Program-made: the position numbers and the translations under genes
Assembly (NCBI GenBank): GCA_964551875.1
Contig: CAZKEV010000033.1
Coordinates: 1-22,437 of the forward strand
Source of the DNA: JACTUA01 sp964551875
GTDB taxonomy: Archaea > Halobacteriota > Methanomicrobia > Methanomicrobiales > JACTUA01
Direction of reading: 5' to 3'
Length of the DNA: 22,437 bases
The notes under the pieces: generated by a model
Database searches by the model: none
What the model was told of the DNA's origin: nothing
The model's input: the letters and a program-made list of their open reading frames with translations, nothing else
In this document: positions 6,083 through 14,259 of the stretch, in pieces
Numbering within the stretch: position 1 is the stretch's first letter
Layout of the letters: the number at the start of each line of letters is the position of its first letter

Positions 6083-8893
6083 TTATCTCTTTCCTTTCTT
6101 TGCGAAATGGCTCGCGAACCTGCGGATGTCCCCGGCGGGGATACCGGTCTTCTTCGCAAGCTGATCCGGATCGGCGGCAGAGCAGCTGTCGCGGTCGAGT
6201 ATCCCGGCGCGGTGGAGTTTCTCCAGGGTCGCCTCCCCGAGGCCCGGAAGGGCCATGAGCTCCTGCCTCCCCTTCTCAACCCTGGCCTTCTGGACCTTCT
6301 CCGGCACCCGAGCACCCATAGCCCCGCAGACCTGTGTCACGTGCCGGTACACGGTCTCCAGGGAGAGGCCGGTTTTATCGGCAAGGAAGACGGGGTGGAG
6401 GAAGCAGAAGTCCTCGGGCCGCGCGAACCCGGCCTCCCGGTACCGCTTCAGGCTGGCTGCGGGTATCCCGGCATCGCGGAGCATCCGGGTGTCCATGGTG
6501 GACCGGGCTTCCGAGAGGAGGGATGCCGCTTCCTTTGGCCCGATGCCGGCCTTCTCCAGGGTCGCGGCATCGGCCCGGGAGAGGGAGGGGAGATCCTCGA
6601 CCCCCAGATCTGCCAGGCGCTTCATCAGCTCTGCCCGGCTCCGCCCCTTCCTGGGGGGGAGGTGGGTTCTCAAGAACCTGCGGAGCTCGGATCTCCTGCG
6701 AAGGAGGGCGAGGGCATCTCCCGCGCCCGCAAGGAGACGCTGCGCATCCTCAACGGGAACCCCCAGGATACCGGCAAGGCTCTCAGGCTTTCGTTCGGCT
6801 ACCTCGGATACCGTGTAGATATGGTGGTCCCGGAGACGCTTTATGATCTCCGAAGTCATCGATGGGATGAGGCCCATGGACTCCTCGCTCGCCTTTATGT
6901 GGGAGCAGAGGGGGCAGCCGATGTCCCACGGGCGGGCGCCCTTCCTGATGAGCCGGATGTGCCTCAGGTTATGGTCCGGGCAGCAGTTCTCGATCCTGAT
7001 AGCCTTTCCCCACTGGGCGGAAGGGAGGTTGATGTTGAAGGTGCACTCGGGATAGCGGCTGCACCCGACGAACTGGCTCTGGCCGCCCGTGCGTATCCGG
7101 AGGTCGCCGCCGCAGACCGGGCAGGGCCCGATGACCCTCTCCTCATCGGCCCGTTCCATGATCTCCCTCCCGATCTCCTCCCCGTGGACCTCCAGCGCGT
7201 CGAAGACCCGGTGGAGCATCTCCCTGGACTCGCCGATCACGAAGTCACGGGTCCGGTTGCTGACCTTGATCTCCTGCATACCGGCCTCGAGTGTCCGGGT
7301 CATCTCGGGCTTGGTGATGGCATCGGCATGGTCCTCGAGGGACTCGATGACCGCCCTCCCCACTGGGGTGGGCCGGAGCGGGTTCCCCTCGACGTAGCGC
7401 CGGCCCAGGAGCTTCGCGATGACCTCGTGCCGGGTGCTCTTTGTCCCGAGGCCGAGCTCCTCCATCCGCTGGATGAGCCGCGACTGGGTGTAGCGGGACG
7501 GTGGCTGGGTCTCCTTCACCTCGAGGAGCACCTCGTTCACGGGCAGGCGGTCCCCTGCCGTAAGCGGAGGCAGGATGTGGTCCTCGGTCTCCTGGTAGGT
7601 GTAGACCTTCCGCCAGCCGGGGGTAACGAGCCGCGCGCCGTTCGCCACGTAGGGTTCACCGCCGGCCTCGAGGGCGCACCGGACCGTCTTCCAGACAGCG
7701 TCCGGTGAGAGGGTCGCGAGGAACCGCCGGACGACGAGCTCGTAGACCCGCCACCGCTCCTCGCCGAGCAGCTCCCGGGTCGCGGACCCGGTGGGATGGA
7801 TGGGGGGGTGGTCGGTGGAGACCTTCTTCCCCCGGGTCGGCTCCTTCCTCCGGTTCTCCCTCACCCACGCGGCATCCCGCCCGAAGGGGGATCCCAGGAG
7901 GACCGCGAGGATGGATTCCAGGGAGAGGCTCTTCGGGTACACGGTGTTGTCGGTCCTCGGGTACGAGATGAATCCGTTCATGTACAGGTCCTCGGCGATT
8001 CGCATCGCGTACGACGCCGAGAACCCGAACCTCCCTGCGGCCACGAGGAACCCCGTCGTGTCGAAGGGGGCAGGGGGCCGGTCCACCTTCTCCCCCTCCT
8101 TCACATCGAGAACGACGAGGGGCGGGCGGGTCCTGTCACGGGCAGCCTTTGCCTCAGCTTCGTCAGTGAACCGTGCCGTCGCATGCCTGGCGGTGAACGC
8201 CTCGCCGGCCTTCTCGGAAGTCACCTGCAGGGTCCAGTACTTCTCGGGGACGAAGGCCTCGATCTCCTTCTCCCTGTCGACAATCATGGCAAGGGTAGGG
8301 GACTGGACCCTCCCCACCGAGAGGATGTTCTTCCCGCCGCGGCGTGCAGCGATGGAGATGAACCGGGTCAGGGACGCCCCCCAGACGAGGTCGATGACCT
8401 GGCGGGCCTCGCCGGCCGCGGCGAGGGCGAGGTCGAGATCCTTTAAGTCAGAGAATGCCCCGTGGATCTCCTGGGGGGTGATGGCGGAGAACCTAACCCT
8501 CTTCACCGGCACCCTGGGGTTCACCTCCCTGATCAGGTCGACAGCCTCCTTGCCGATGAGCTCACCCTCGGTATCGAAGTCGGTGGCGATGATGACCTCC
8601 CCGGCCTTCTTTGCCAGCCGCTGGAGGGTGGCGATGATCTTCTTCTCGGTGGGGACCTTCCGGGTGCCTGCATCGATGAGCGACCGCGGGGTATTCTCCT
8701 CGCTCCGCCAGTCGTCGTAGCCAGGGACGAAGTCCACCTCCACCACGTGCCCCTTCAGGCCCACGACAACCGTATCGCCGAAAGAGTAGGTGGAGATCCC
8801 TGTCTCCTTTCTGGTCGCAACCTTCCCCTTCCCTGCGAGGATCTGGGCGATCCTCTCTGCTGAGATGTTCTTCTCGGCGACGATCAGGTTCAT
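6083..8893 (-). CDS. topA: DNA topoisomerase I (type IA) with zinc fingers and helix-hairpin-helix tail
   Basis: Relaxes negatively supercoiled DNA through a transient 5'-phosphotyrosine link. In 936 residues: Toprim domain at 1-135 with E7 and the acidic cluster DFDTEGE (105-111); cleavage/strand-passage core with active-site Tyr311 in FISYPRTDN; conserved GLGTKSTRHEVI (481-492); a four-cysteine zinc finger C591-C594-C611-C617; and a second cysteine/histidine cluster around C637-C663. The last 260 residues hold several helix-hairpin-helix-like modules (for example LSRADAATLEKAGIGPKEA and LPGLGEATLEKLHRAGI). No helicase module is present, so this is not reverse gyrase. The start ATG overlaps the gatB stop by 4 nt, pointing to translational coupling. 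Confidence 0.95.
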   Translation of the reverse strand: MNLIVAEKNISAERIAQILAGKGKVATRKETGISTYSFGDTVVVGLKGHVVEVDFVPGYDDWRSEENTPRSLIDAGTRKVPTEKKIIATLQRLAKKAGEVIIATDFDTEGELIGKEAVDLIREVNPRVPVKRVRFSAITPQEIHGAFSDLKDLDLALAAAGEARQVIDLVWGASLTRFISIAARRGGKNILSVGRVQSPTLAMIVDREKEIEAFVPEKYWTLQVTSEKAGEAFTARHATARFTDEAEAKAARDRTRPPLVVLDVKEGEKVDRPPAPFDTTGFLVAAGRFGFSASYAMRIAEDLYMNGFISYPRTDNTVYPKSLSLESILAVLLGSPFGRDAAWVRENRRKEPTRGKKVSTDHPPIHPTGSATRELLGEERWRVYELVVRRFLATLSPDAVWKTVRCALEAGGEPYVANGARLVTPGWRKVYTYQETEDHILPPLTAGDRLPVNEVLLEVKETQPPSRYTQSRLIQRMEELGLGTKSTRHEVIAKLLGRRYVEGNPLRPTPVGRAVIESLEDHADAITKPEMTRTLEAGMQEIKVSNRTRDFVIGESREMLHRVFDALEVHGEEIGREIMERADEERVIGPCPVCGGDLRIRTGGQSQFVGCSRYPECTFNINLPSAQWGKAIRIENCCPDHNLRHIRLIRKGARPWDIGCPLCSHIKASEESMGLIPSMTSEIIKRLRDHHIYTVSEVAERKPESLAGILGVPVEDAQRLLAGAGDALALLRRRSELRRFLRTHLPPRKGRSRAELMKRLADLGVEDLPSLSRADAATLEKAGIGPKEAASLLSEARSTMDTRMLRDAGIPAASLKRYREAGFARPEDFCFLHPVFLADKTGLSLETVYRHVTQVCGAMGARVPEKVQKARVEKGRQELMALPGLGEATLEKLHRAGILDRDSCSAADPDQLAKKTGIPAGDIRRFASHFAKKGKR

Positions 8894-10320
8894 CCCGTCA
8901 CCCCCTTCTCCCCGATGGCCTCCCGGATCATCCGGGCGAGCTCCTTCGGGTCAGCCCTTCCCCGGGTCCGCTTCATGGCCTGGCCCACCAGGTAGTTGAG
9001 GGCCTCGGGCTTCCCGTTCCGGAAGTCCTGGACCGCCGCAGGACAGGACTCGACCACCTCGCGGATGACCGGCCCGAAGGCATCCGTGGCAGCCTTTCCC
9101 AGGTTCAGGCGGGCAACGATTGCCGATGGGGTCTCGGCGACCTCGCCCCTGGCACTCTGGTCGAGGATGGTCCTGAGCACTTCCACTCCGCCCTTGTCAG
9201 TGATCTCCTTCTTACTGAGGAGTTCAAGGAGCTCCACCAAGTGGCCGGCAGGAACCCGCGCGATCTCCATGTCCCGGTAGTAGATCTCCCCGAGGAGGGT
9301 GTCTGCGACCCAGGTGGCGGCGAGGATCGGGTCCCCGCAGACGGCCACCTCTTCGAAGAAGTCCGCGAGCTTCAGCTCCCCGCAGAGGGTGCGGGCATGG
9401 GACGGGGAGACGCCGAACGCCTCTGCGAAGCGCACCCGCCGGGCAGCGGGGAGCTCGGGGAGCACGATGGCCTCGCACCACTCCCTGACCCGGAGGGGGC
9501 GGAGATCGGGTTCAGGGAAGTAGCGGTAGTCATGCTCCTCCTCCTTGGACCTCGCCGAGGTCGTGACCCCCCTCGCCTCCAGGAAGTGGCGTGTCTCGCG
9601 CTCGACCGAGAGGCCCCGCCGGATAACATTCCTCTGCCTCGTGATCTCGAACATGAGCGCCTTCTCAACCCCCTTGTAGGACGAGATGTTCTTCACCTCC
9701 ACCCGGGATCCCCCCTCCATGGAGATATTGGCGTCTACCCGGAGGCCCCCCTCCCTATCGCCGTCAAAGACCCCGAGATACTCGAGGGTTGTGCGCATGG
9801 TGTTGATGAACCGTCTCGCTTCCTTGGGGGACCTGAGGTCCGGGTCGGTCACGATCTCGATGAGGGGGATGCCGCTCCGGTTGTAATCCACGAGTGAATA
9901 CCGGGGACGGTCCCCGCTCCCGACGTGGACGAGCCTGCCGGGGTCCTCTTCCATGTGGACACGGGTGATGCGGATCCTCTTCTCGGTCCCGTCATCAGCC
10001 TCGATCTCCAGGTACCCGTCAACAGCAAGGGGCCGGTCGTACATGGTGATCTGGAACCCCTTGGGCAGGTCGGGGTAGAAGTAGTTCTTCCGCGCGAACT
10101 CGGCCTCCTCGAGGACGGTGCAGTTGAGGGCCTTTGCAACCCTGAGGGCGTATTCGACGGCTCTCCGGTTGAGGGACGGGAGGGAGCCGGGAAGACCCAG
10201 GCAGATGGGGCAGGTGTGGGTGTTCGGGGGGTCGTTCCGGTAGTCTGTTGAACAGCCGCAGAAGAGCTTCGTCTTCGTGGTGAGCTGGCAGTGGATCTCG
10301 AGCCCGACGATGACCGTCAT
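8890..10320 (-). CDS. gatB: Asp-tRNA(Asn)/Glu-tRNA(Gln) amidotransferase subunit B
   Basis: Subunit B of the GatCAB complex binds the mischarged tRNA, phosphorylates the side-chain carboxylate and completes amidation with ammonia from GatA. The 476 residues begin VIVGLEIHCQLTTKTKLFCGC. Cysteines C21, C23, C37 and C40 form the expected zinc site, followed by CLGLPGSLPSLN. KNYFYPDLPKGFQITMYDRP and the acidic catalytic-cradle segment are intact. The C-terminal 150 residues form the YqeY-like tail domain that touches tRNA. Its ATG overlaps the gatA stop by 4 nt. Since archaea usually make Gln-tRNA with GatDE, this complex probably serves Asn-tRNA here; that is inference from the wider group. Confidence 0.97.
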   Translation of the reverse strand: MTVIVGLEIHCQLTTKTKLFCGCSTDYRNDPPNTHTCPICLGLPGSLPSLNRRAVEYALRVAKALNCTVLEEAEFARKNYFYPDLPKGFQITMYDRPLAVDGYLEIEADDGTEKRIRITRVHMEEDPGRLVHVGSGDRPRYSLVDYNRSGIPLIEIVTDPDLRSPKEARRFINTMRTTLEYLGVFDGDREGGLRVDANISMEGGSRVEVKNISSYKGVEKALMFEITRQRNVIRRGLSVERETRHFLEARGVTTSARSKEEEHDYRYFPEPDLRPLRVREWCEAIVLPELPAARRVRFAEAFGVSPSHARTLCGELKLADFFEEVAVCGDPILAATWVADTLLGEIYYRDMEIARVPAGHLVELLELLSKKEITDKGGVEVLRTILDQSARGEVAETPSAIVARLNLGKAATDAFGPVIREVVESCPAAVQDFRNGKPEALNYLVGQAMKRTRGRADPKELARMIREAIGEKGVTG

Positions 10321-11618
10321 TGCCCCGCCCCCTGCTCGTAGGCATAAGCCACATCAAGAACTCTCTCATCCTCGAATGGTTTACCCATGATCTGGAGGCC
10401 GACGGGGAGCCCCTCCACCTTCCCGCACGGGACTGAGAGAGCGGGTATGCCGGCCAGGTTCGCGGGAACCGTCAGGATATCGGAGAGATACATCGAGAGG
10501 GGATCGGTCTTCTCCCCGATCCGGAAGGCAACGGTGGGCATGGTGGGCCCCGCGATGACGTCCACGTCACGGAAGATACGTGCAAAGTCTCCACTGACAT
10601 TCCTCCGTGCAGCCTGTGCCTTTGCATAGTACTTCCCGTAATAACCCGCCGAGAGGGCGAATGTCCCGAGGAGGATCCTCCGGCGCACCTCCTCGCCGAA
10701 CCCCTTTGCCCGGACCTCCCTGAAGGCATCATGCCAGGGCTTCCGGATATCATCCGGTGCACCGTAGCGGACACCGTCAAAACGGGCAAGGTTCGAGGAG
10801 GCCTCGCTCGTGCAGGTGACATAGTAGGCCGCAAGGGCGTAGGCCATGGAGGGCATCGAACAGGGGACCACGCAGGCTCCCATCTCCTCCATGACGCCAA
10901 TCGCTTCCCGCACGCTCCCTGCAACAGCAGGGTCCACGCCGGCCCCGAAGAACTCGGCAGGGACCCCGATCCGGAGGCCTTTCACCTCACCGGTGAGCCG
11001 GGGTGTAAAAGGCCGGTCATGCATGGTGCTGTCCCTGGGGTCGTACCGGCTGATCACCTCCATAAGAAGGGAGACGTCGCTTACTGTCTTTGCCAGCGGC
11101 CCGATCTGCTCCAGCGAATTGGCATAGGCGACGAGCCCGTACCGGGATACGCGGCCATAGCTGGGTTTCAGCCCCACAATACCGCAGAAGGCAGCCGGGC
11201 ACCGGATGGACCCGCCGGTGTCGGACCCGAGGGCCATGGGGACCATCCCGGCGGCGACCGCTGCTGCCGAGCCCCCTGAGGATCCCCCGGGTACTCTCGA
11301 AGGTTCGACAGGGTTCTTCGTGGGACCGAAGGCGCTGTTCTCGGTGGAGGAGCCCATACCGAACTCGTCCATATTGGTCTTCCCGGCGATCACTGCCCCC
11401 TCGCTGAGGATGAGGTCCACGACATGGGCGTTGTACGGGGGGGTATATCCCTCGAGGATCTTAGAACCGCAGCTCGTGGGGATCCCGCAGGTGGAGATGT
11501 TGTCCTTCACGGCGACCATCATCCCGGCGAGCCTCCCAGTCCCGGCGGGCTTCCCCTCGCAGCGGGTGATGAAGGCGTTGAACGGGTCATCACCGGCGAT
11601 GGCGGCCTGTGCCTTCAC
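10317..11618 (-). CDS. gatA: Asp-tRNA(Asn)/Glu-tRNA(Gln) amidotransferase subunit A
   Basis: The glutaminase of GatCAB, an amidase-signature protein that releases ammonia from glutamine. The Ser-cisSer-Lys triad is present as K38 (VAVKDN), S113 (GGSSGGS) and S137 (SDTGGSIRCPA), with the same 75- and 24-residue spacings as the Staphylococcus enzyme. At 433 residues it is shorter than most bacterial GatA (about 480), because roughly 40 residues are missing in front of the conserved lysine, where the usual leading helices lie. No better upstream start is likely, because the ATG overlaps the gatC stop by 4 nt. Its end overlaps gatB by 4 nt, so the three subunits look translationally coupled. Confidence 0.96.
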   Translation of the reverse strand: MKAQAAIAGDDPFNAFITRCEGKPAGTGRLAGMMVAVKDNISTCGIPTSCGSKILEGYTPPYNAHVVDLILSEGAVIAGKTNMDEFGMGSSTENSAFGPTKNPVEPSRVPGGSSGGSAAAVAAGMVPMALGSDTGGSIRCPAAFCGIVGLKPSYGRVSRYGLVAYANSLEQIGPLAKTVSDVSLLMEVISRYDPRDSTMHDRPFTPRLTGEVKGLRIGVPAEFFGAGVDPAVAGSVREAIGVMEEMGACVVPCSMPSMAYALAAYYVTCTSEASSNLARFDGVRYGAPDDIRKPWHDAFREVRAKGFGEEVRRRILLGTFALSAGYYGKYYAKAQAARRNVSGDFARIFRDVDVIAGPTMPTVAFRIGEKTDPLSMYLSDILTVPANLAGIPALSVPCGKVEGLPVGLQIMGKPFEDERVLDVAYAYEQGAGQ

Positions 11619-11887
11619 TCCATCACCCTCGGTGCCCTGATGAACCCGTCCTCGGCGTCACGGGGGAGGGCGAGGACCTCGCCCTGGGGGAGGGAAGCGG
11701 TGATCTCGTCCTCGCGCATGATATTGAACTCACCCCTCCTCTCTCCTGCTTCCTCACGGACGGTGTCCAGGATGTTGAAATAATCGAGGATGGCGTTGAA
11801 CTCCCGGGTGAACTCGCCGAGCCGTTCCCGGGAAAGGCGGATATCGGCAAGGTTTGCGATCTTCTCCACGTCGTCAGGTGAGACCAT
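11615..11887 (-). CDS. gatC: Asp-tRNA(Asn)/Glu-tRNA(Gln) amidotransferase subunit C
   Basis: A 90-residue GatC that wraps around the A-B interface and stabilises the complex. The sequence MVSPDDVEKIANLADIRLSRERLGEFTREFNAILDYFNILDTV is a typical GatC N-terminus (paired helices with LA.I.LS.E and F..IL..F). It ends in the region LPQGEVLALPRDAEDGFIRAPRV, close to the family's usual ending. The start overlaps the end of the Asn-synthetase-like gene by 14 nt, with a G-rich stretch upstream that may act as ribosome binding site. Confidence 0.93.
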   Translation of the reverse strand: MVSPDDVEKIANLADIRLSRERLGEFTREFNAILDYFNILDTVREEAGERRGEFNIMREDEITASLPQGEVLALPRDAEDGFIRAPRVME

Positions 11888-12872
11888 CTCTGCCCCCCGA
11901 AATCTGGATTATGTACCCTTGCACCGACCTTTTATAACCGTTTTTACGTGCAAGCCTGCGGATGGCGCCTGCGATCCCGCTCCCGTACTGCATCGCCTTC
12001 TTCGGGGCGAAGGCTGTCTCAGGCGGGATGAGGCGCGCTGCAACCTCCCTCAGGGGCATCTTCCCGGTGCCGGCCGTGATGAAATGGTCTGCCGGCAGGG
12101 ACCGGGCAGCGCGCACCACCCGGATATCCAGGTAGGGGAGGGAGAAACAGGTGCTGTGGAGCCGTGCAACGGCCTGGTCGCGCAGGGCCTGGTCCCTGAG
12201 GGATGCGAAGTCCCGGGCGAGCATCGGGGCGAGGTCGTTGGCCGTGCGGTGCCGGGCGTAACCCCCGAAGAGCTCGTCGGCTCCCTGGCCGACGAGGATA
12301 CGCCGGTGGCCGTTCTCCCCTGCCCATCGGGCCACAAAGAAGAGACCCGTTGCGATGGCTACATCCAGGGGGGTTGCCCTCGGTATCGCCGGGATCACCC
12401 GCGGGAGGGCCGCCTCCACCTCTTTGGGGGTGATCGTCACTCCTTCCCATGCGAGCCCGAGGGCACGTGCTGTCGCCGGACCCCTCTCCAGGTCACGGGA
12501 CCCTGCAAGCCCCACGGTCACGCACGGGAGGCCTGCGAGAGCGGCGATGAGGGCGGAGTCCACCCCGCCCGAGAGGGCTACAGCTCCTTCGTCCGCCCTG
12601 AGGCTGACTGCGGTTCGTATGGCCTGTTCGAGGCCGAGGGCCGGTGGATCCGGGTTGACCTCCCCGACAATCTTTCCCTGGCAGGTGATCACACCGAAGG
12701 GCCCCGGGAGGCCGAGAGTGCCGAGGCGGTCGGTGGCCGTGCACCCGTTCCACGAGAGGGAGAACTCACCTCCGAAACTCGCGACCCTGCCGGGATCCCC
12801 GCCGATGATGGCCTCTATCTCGGGGCTGGTCAGTTTCCTCCCGCCGGTTTCCACCCAGCCTAGGAGCCGCAT
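11874..12872 (-). CDS. Asparagine-synthetase-like PP-loop protein lacking the glutaminase cysteine
   Basis: A 332-residue relative of asparagine synthetase B. The synthetase domain is intact: pyrophosphate loop SGGVDS (101-106), GQGADELFGGYARH (195-208) and KKAMQYGSG (291-299). The N-terminus starts MRLLGWVE rather than with the exposed Cys of class II glutaminases. Only the last part of that domain can be recognised (GGEFSLSWNGCTATDRLGT, 34-52), so the ammonia-releasing half appears lost. It may use free ammonia, take ammonia from a partner, or adenylate another substrate. It overlaps purB (13 nt) and gatC (14 nt), so it belongs to the same operon as the Asn-tRNA amidotransferase. Family membership is sure; the exact reaction is not known. 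Confidence 0.8.
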   Translation of the reverse strand: MRLLGWVETGGRKLTSPEIEAIIGGDPGRVASFGGEFSLSWNGCTATDRLGTLGLPGPFGVITCQGKIVGEVNPDPPALGLEQAIRTAVSLRADEGAVALSGGVDSALIAALAGLPCVTVGLAGSRDLERGPATARALGLAWEGVTITPKEVEAALPRVIPAIPRATPLDVAIATGLFFVARWAGENGHRRILVGQGADELFGGYARHRTANDLAPMLARDFASLRDQALRDQAVARLHSTCFSLPYLDIRVVRAARSLPADHFITAGTGKMPLREVAARLIPPETAFAPKKAMQYGSGIAGAIRRLARKNGYKRSVQGYIIQISGGRDGLT

Positions 12873-14203
12873 AAGGGGGAGAGCCGGAGAATGACCTGAT
12901 CCACCTGCTCGGGAGCCGTGCCGATATACTTCCCGGGGTCGAGGAGGCTTTTCAGTTCCTTGCGGGTGAGGAACTGCTTCACCCGCGGGTCCCCTGCGAG
13001 GATGCTGGCAAGGTCCTCCTTCTTCCGGATGGCCTCCATACTCGCCACCCGAACCGCCTCGTGAGCGTCCTGGCGGCCCATCCCCCTCTTCGTCAGCTCC
13101 ACCATAACGGATTCGGCCATCGGGATGCCGTCCAGGATGGTGAGGTTCTTCCTGACGTTCTCTTCGTTGATGGTGAGCCCGTCGAGGACCCCGGTCATCA
13201 CCCCGAGGATGTGGTCGGTGAGGATCGTCGCCTCGGGGAAGATGACCCGCTCGCAGGATGAGTTGGTGAGATCCCTCTCATCCCAGAGGGTGTTGTTCTG
13301 GAGAGCAGGCTCCACCGCGGCGCGGATGATCCGCGCAAGGCCTGACACCTGTTCAGAGCGGATGGGATTCCTCTTGTGGGGCATGGTGCTCGAACCCACC
13401 TGTTTTGATCCAAAGGGCTCCTCCAGCTCCCCGATCTCAGTCCTCTGGAGGGTCCGGAGGGTGATGCCGATCCTGTCAAGGGTGGTCGCGAGGCCGGCGA
13501 GGAACATGAAGTATTCTGCGTACCGGTCCCTGGGCACGATCTGGTTGGAGATATCAACCATGCGAAGGCCAAGACCCTCCATCATCCTCTCCTGGACCGC
13601 GAACCCGTCCTTTCCGAGGGCTGCCATGGTGCCCACCGCCCCGGTCAGCTTCCCCACCTCAACCCTCGGGCGGATCTCGCGGAGCCGCTCCAGGTGCCGC
13701 CCCACTTCCGACGCCCAGAGGGCGAAGCGCATCCCGTACGTGGTGGGGATCCCGATCTGGCCATGGGTCCGGGCTGCGCAGACCAGGGCCCGTGTCTCCC
13801 CTGCCCTCCGGAGGAGGACGGAGAGGAGGCGGACGAGCTTCACCTCGAGGAGGGCGAGGCTCTCCTTCAGCTGGAGCCCGGTTGCGGTATCCAGGATGTC
13901 GTTCGATGTCGCACCGAAGTGGACCCACCGCCCGGCCTCACCGGAGACCTCGGAGAGGGCCTTCACCACCGCCATCATGTCATGGTGGATCTCGCTCTCG
14001 ATCTCCTTTGCCCGTTCAAGGGACGCCCGTCTTGCCCCCTTTGCTATCGCCTCTGCATCCTCCCCGGGGATGAGCCCCCACGAGGCCTCTGCCCTCGCGA
14101 GGGCAACCTCAGCCTGGATGATACATGAAAAACGGTGCTCCTCGGTCCAGACTGCGCGCATCTCCGGGGTCCCGTAGCGCGAGTCGATGGGGTGGATCGC
14201 CAT
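12860..14203 (-). CDS. purB: Adenylosuccinate lyase
   Basis: Removes fumarate at two steps of purine synthesis (SAICAR to AICAR and adenylosuccinate to AMP). The 447-residue protein has the fumarase/aspartase superfamily signature SSTMPHKRNP (271-280), with the mobile catalytic serine, the conserved histidine in RTHGQIGIPTTYG (145-157), and HFGATSNDILDT (95-106). MAIHPIDSRYGTPEMRAVWTEEHR is a standard PurB N-terminus. It is the first gene of the long minus-strand run. Its upstream region is only 56 bp and is shared with the divergent helicase gene. Confidence 0.96.
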   Translation of the reverse strand: MAIHPIDSRYGTPEMRAVWTEEHRFSCIIQAEVALARAEASWGLIPGEDAEAIAKGARRASLERAKEIESEIHHDMMAVVKALSEVSGEAGRWVHFGATSNDILDTATGLQLKESLALLEVKLVRLLSVLLRRAGETRALVCAARTHGQIGIPTTYGMRFALWASEVGRHLERLREIRPRVEVGKLTGAVGTMAALGKDGFAVQERMMEGLGLRMVDISNQIVPRDRYAEYFMFLAGLATTLDRIGITLRTLQRTEIGELEEPFGSKQVGSSTMPHKRNPIRSEQVSGLARIIRAAVEPALQNNTLWDERDLTNSSCERVIFPEATILTDHILGVMTGVLDGLTINEENVRKNLTILDGIPMAESVMVELTKRGMGRQDAHEAVRVASMEAIRKKEDLASILAGDPRVKQFLTRKELKSLLDPGKYIGTAPEQVDQVILRLSPLCGS

Positions 14204-14259
14204 GAAGAGGTGTGATCCTGCAAGAGTAAAAAGGAGTTGGGGTTGATAGATAGGTATAC
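14204..14259. promoter_or_regulatory. Divergent promoter region of purB and the XPD-like helicase
   Basis: Both genes must be controlled from these 56 bp. On the plus strand an A-rich AGTAAAAAG lies about 31 nt before the helicase ATG, the spacing expected for a leaderless archaeal transcript, and no Shine-Dalgarno sits close to that ATG. For purB, GTATACCTATC is the best TATA-like candidate. Assignments are inferred. Confidence 0.45.

Noticed and set aside
6107..7708. 533-codon plus-strand frame opposite topA
   Set aside because: Antisense shadow of the topoisomerase; no recognisable features and proline/glycine-rich composition typical of GC-rich shadows.
6083..8893. Reverse gyrase
   Set aside because: Only the type IA topoisomerase part is present; there is no N-terminal helicase module with Walker motifs.
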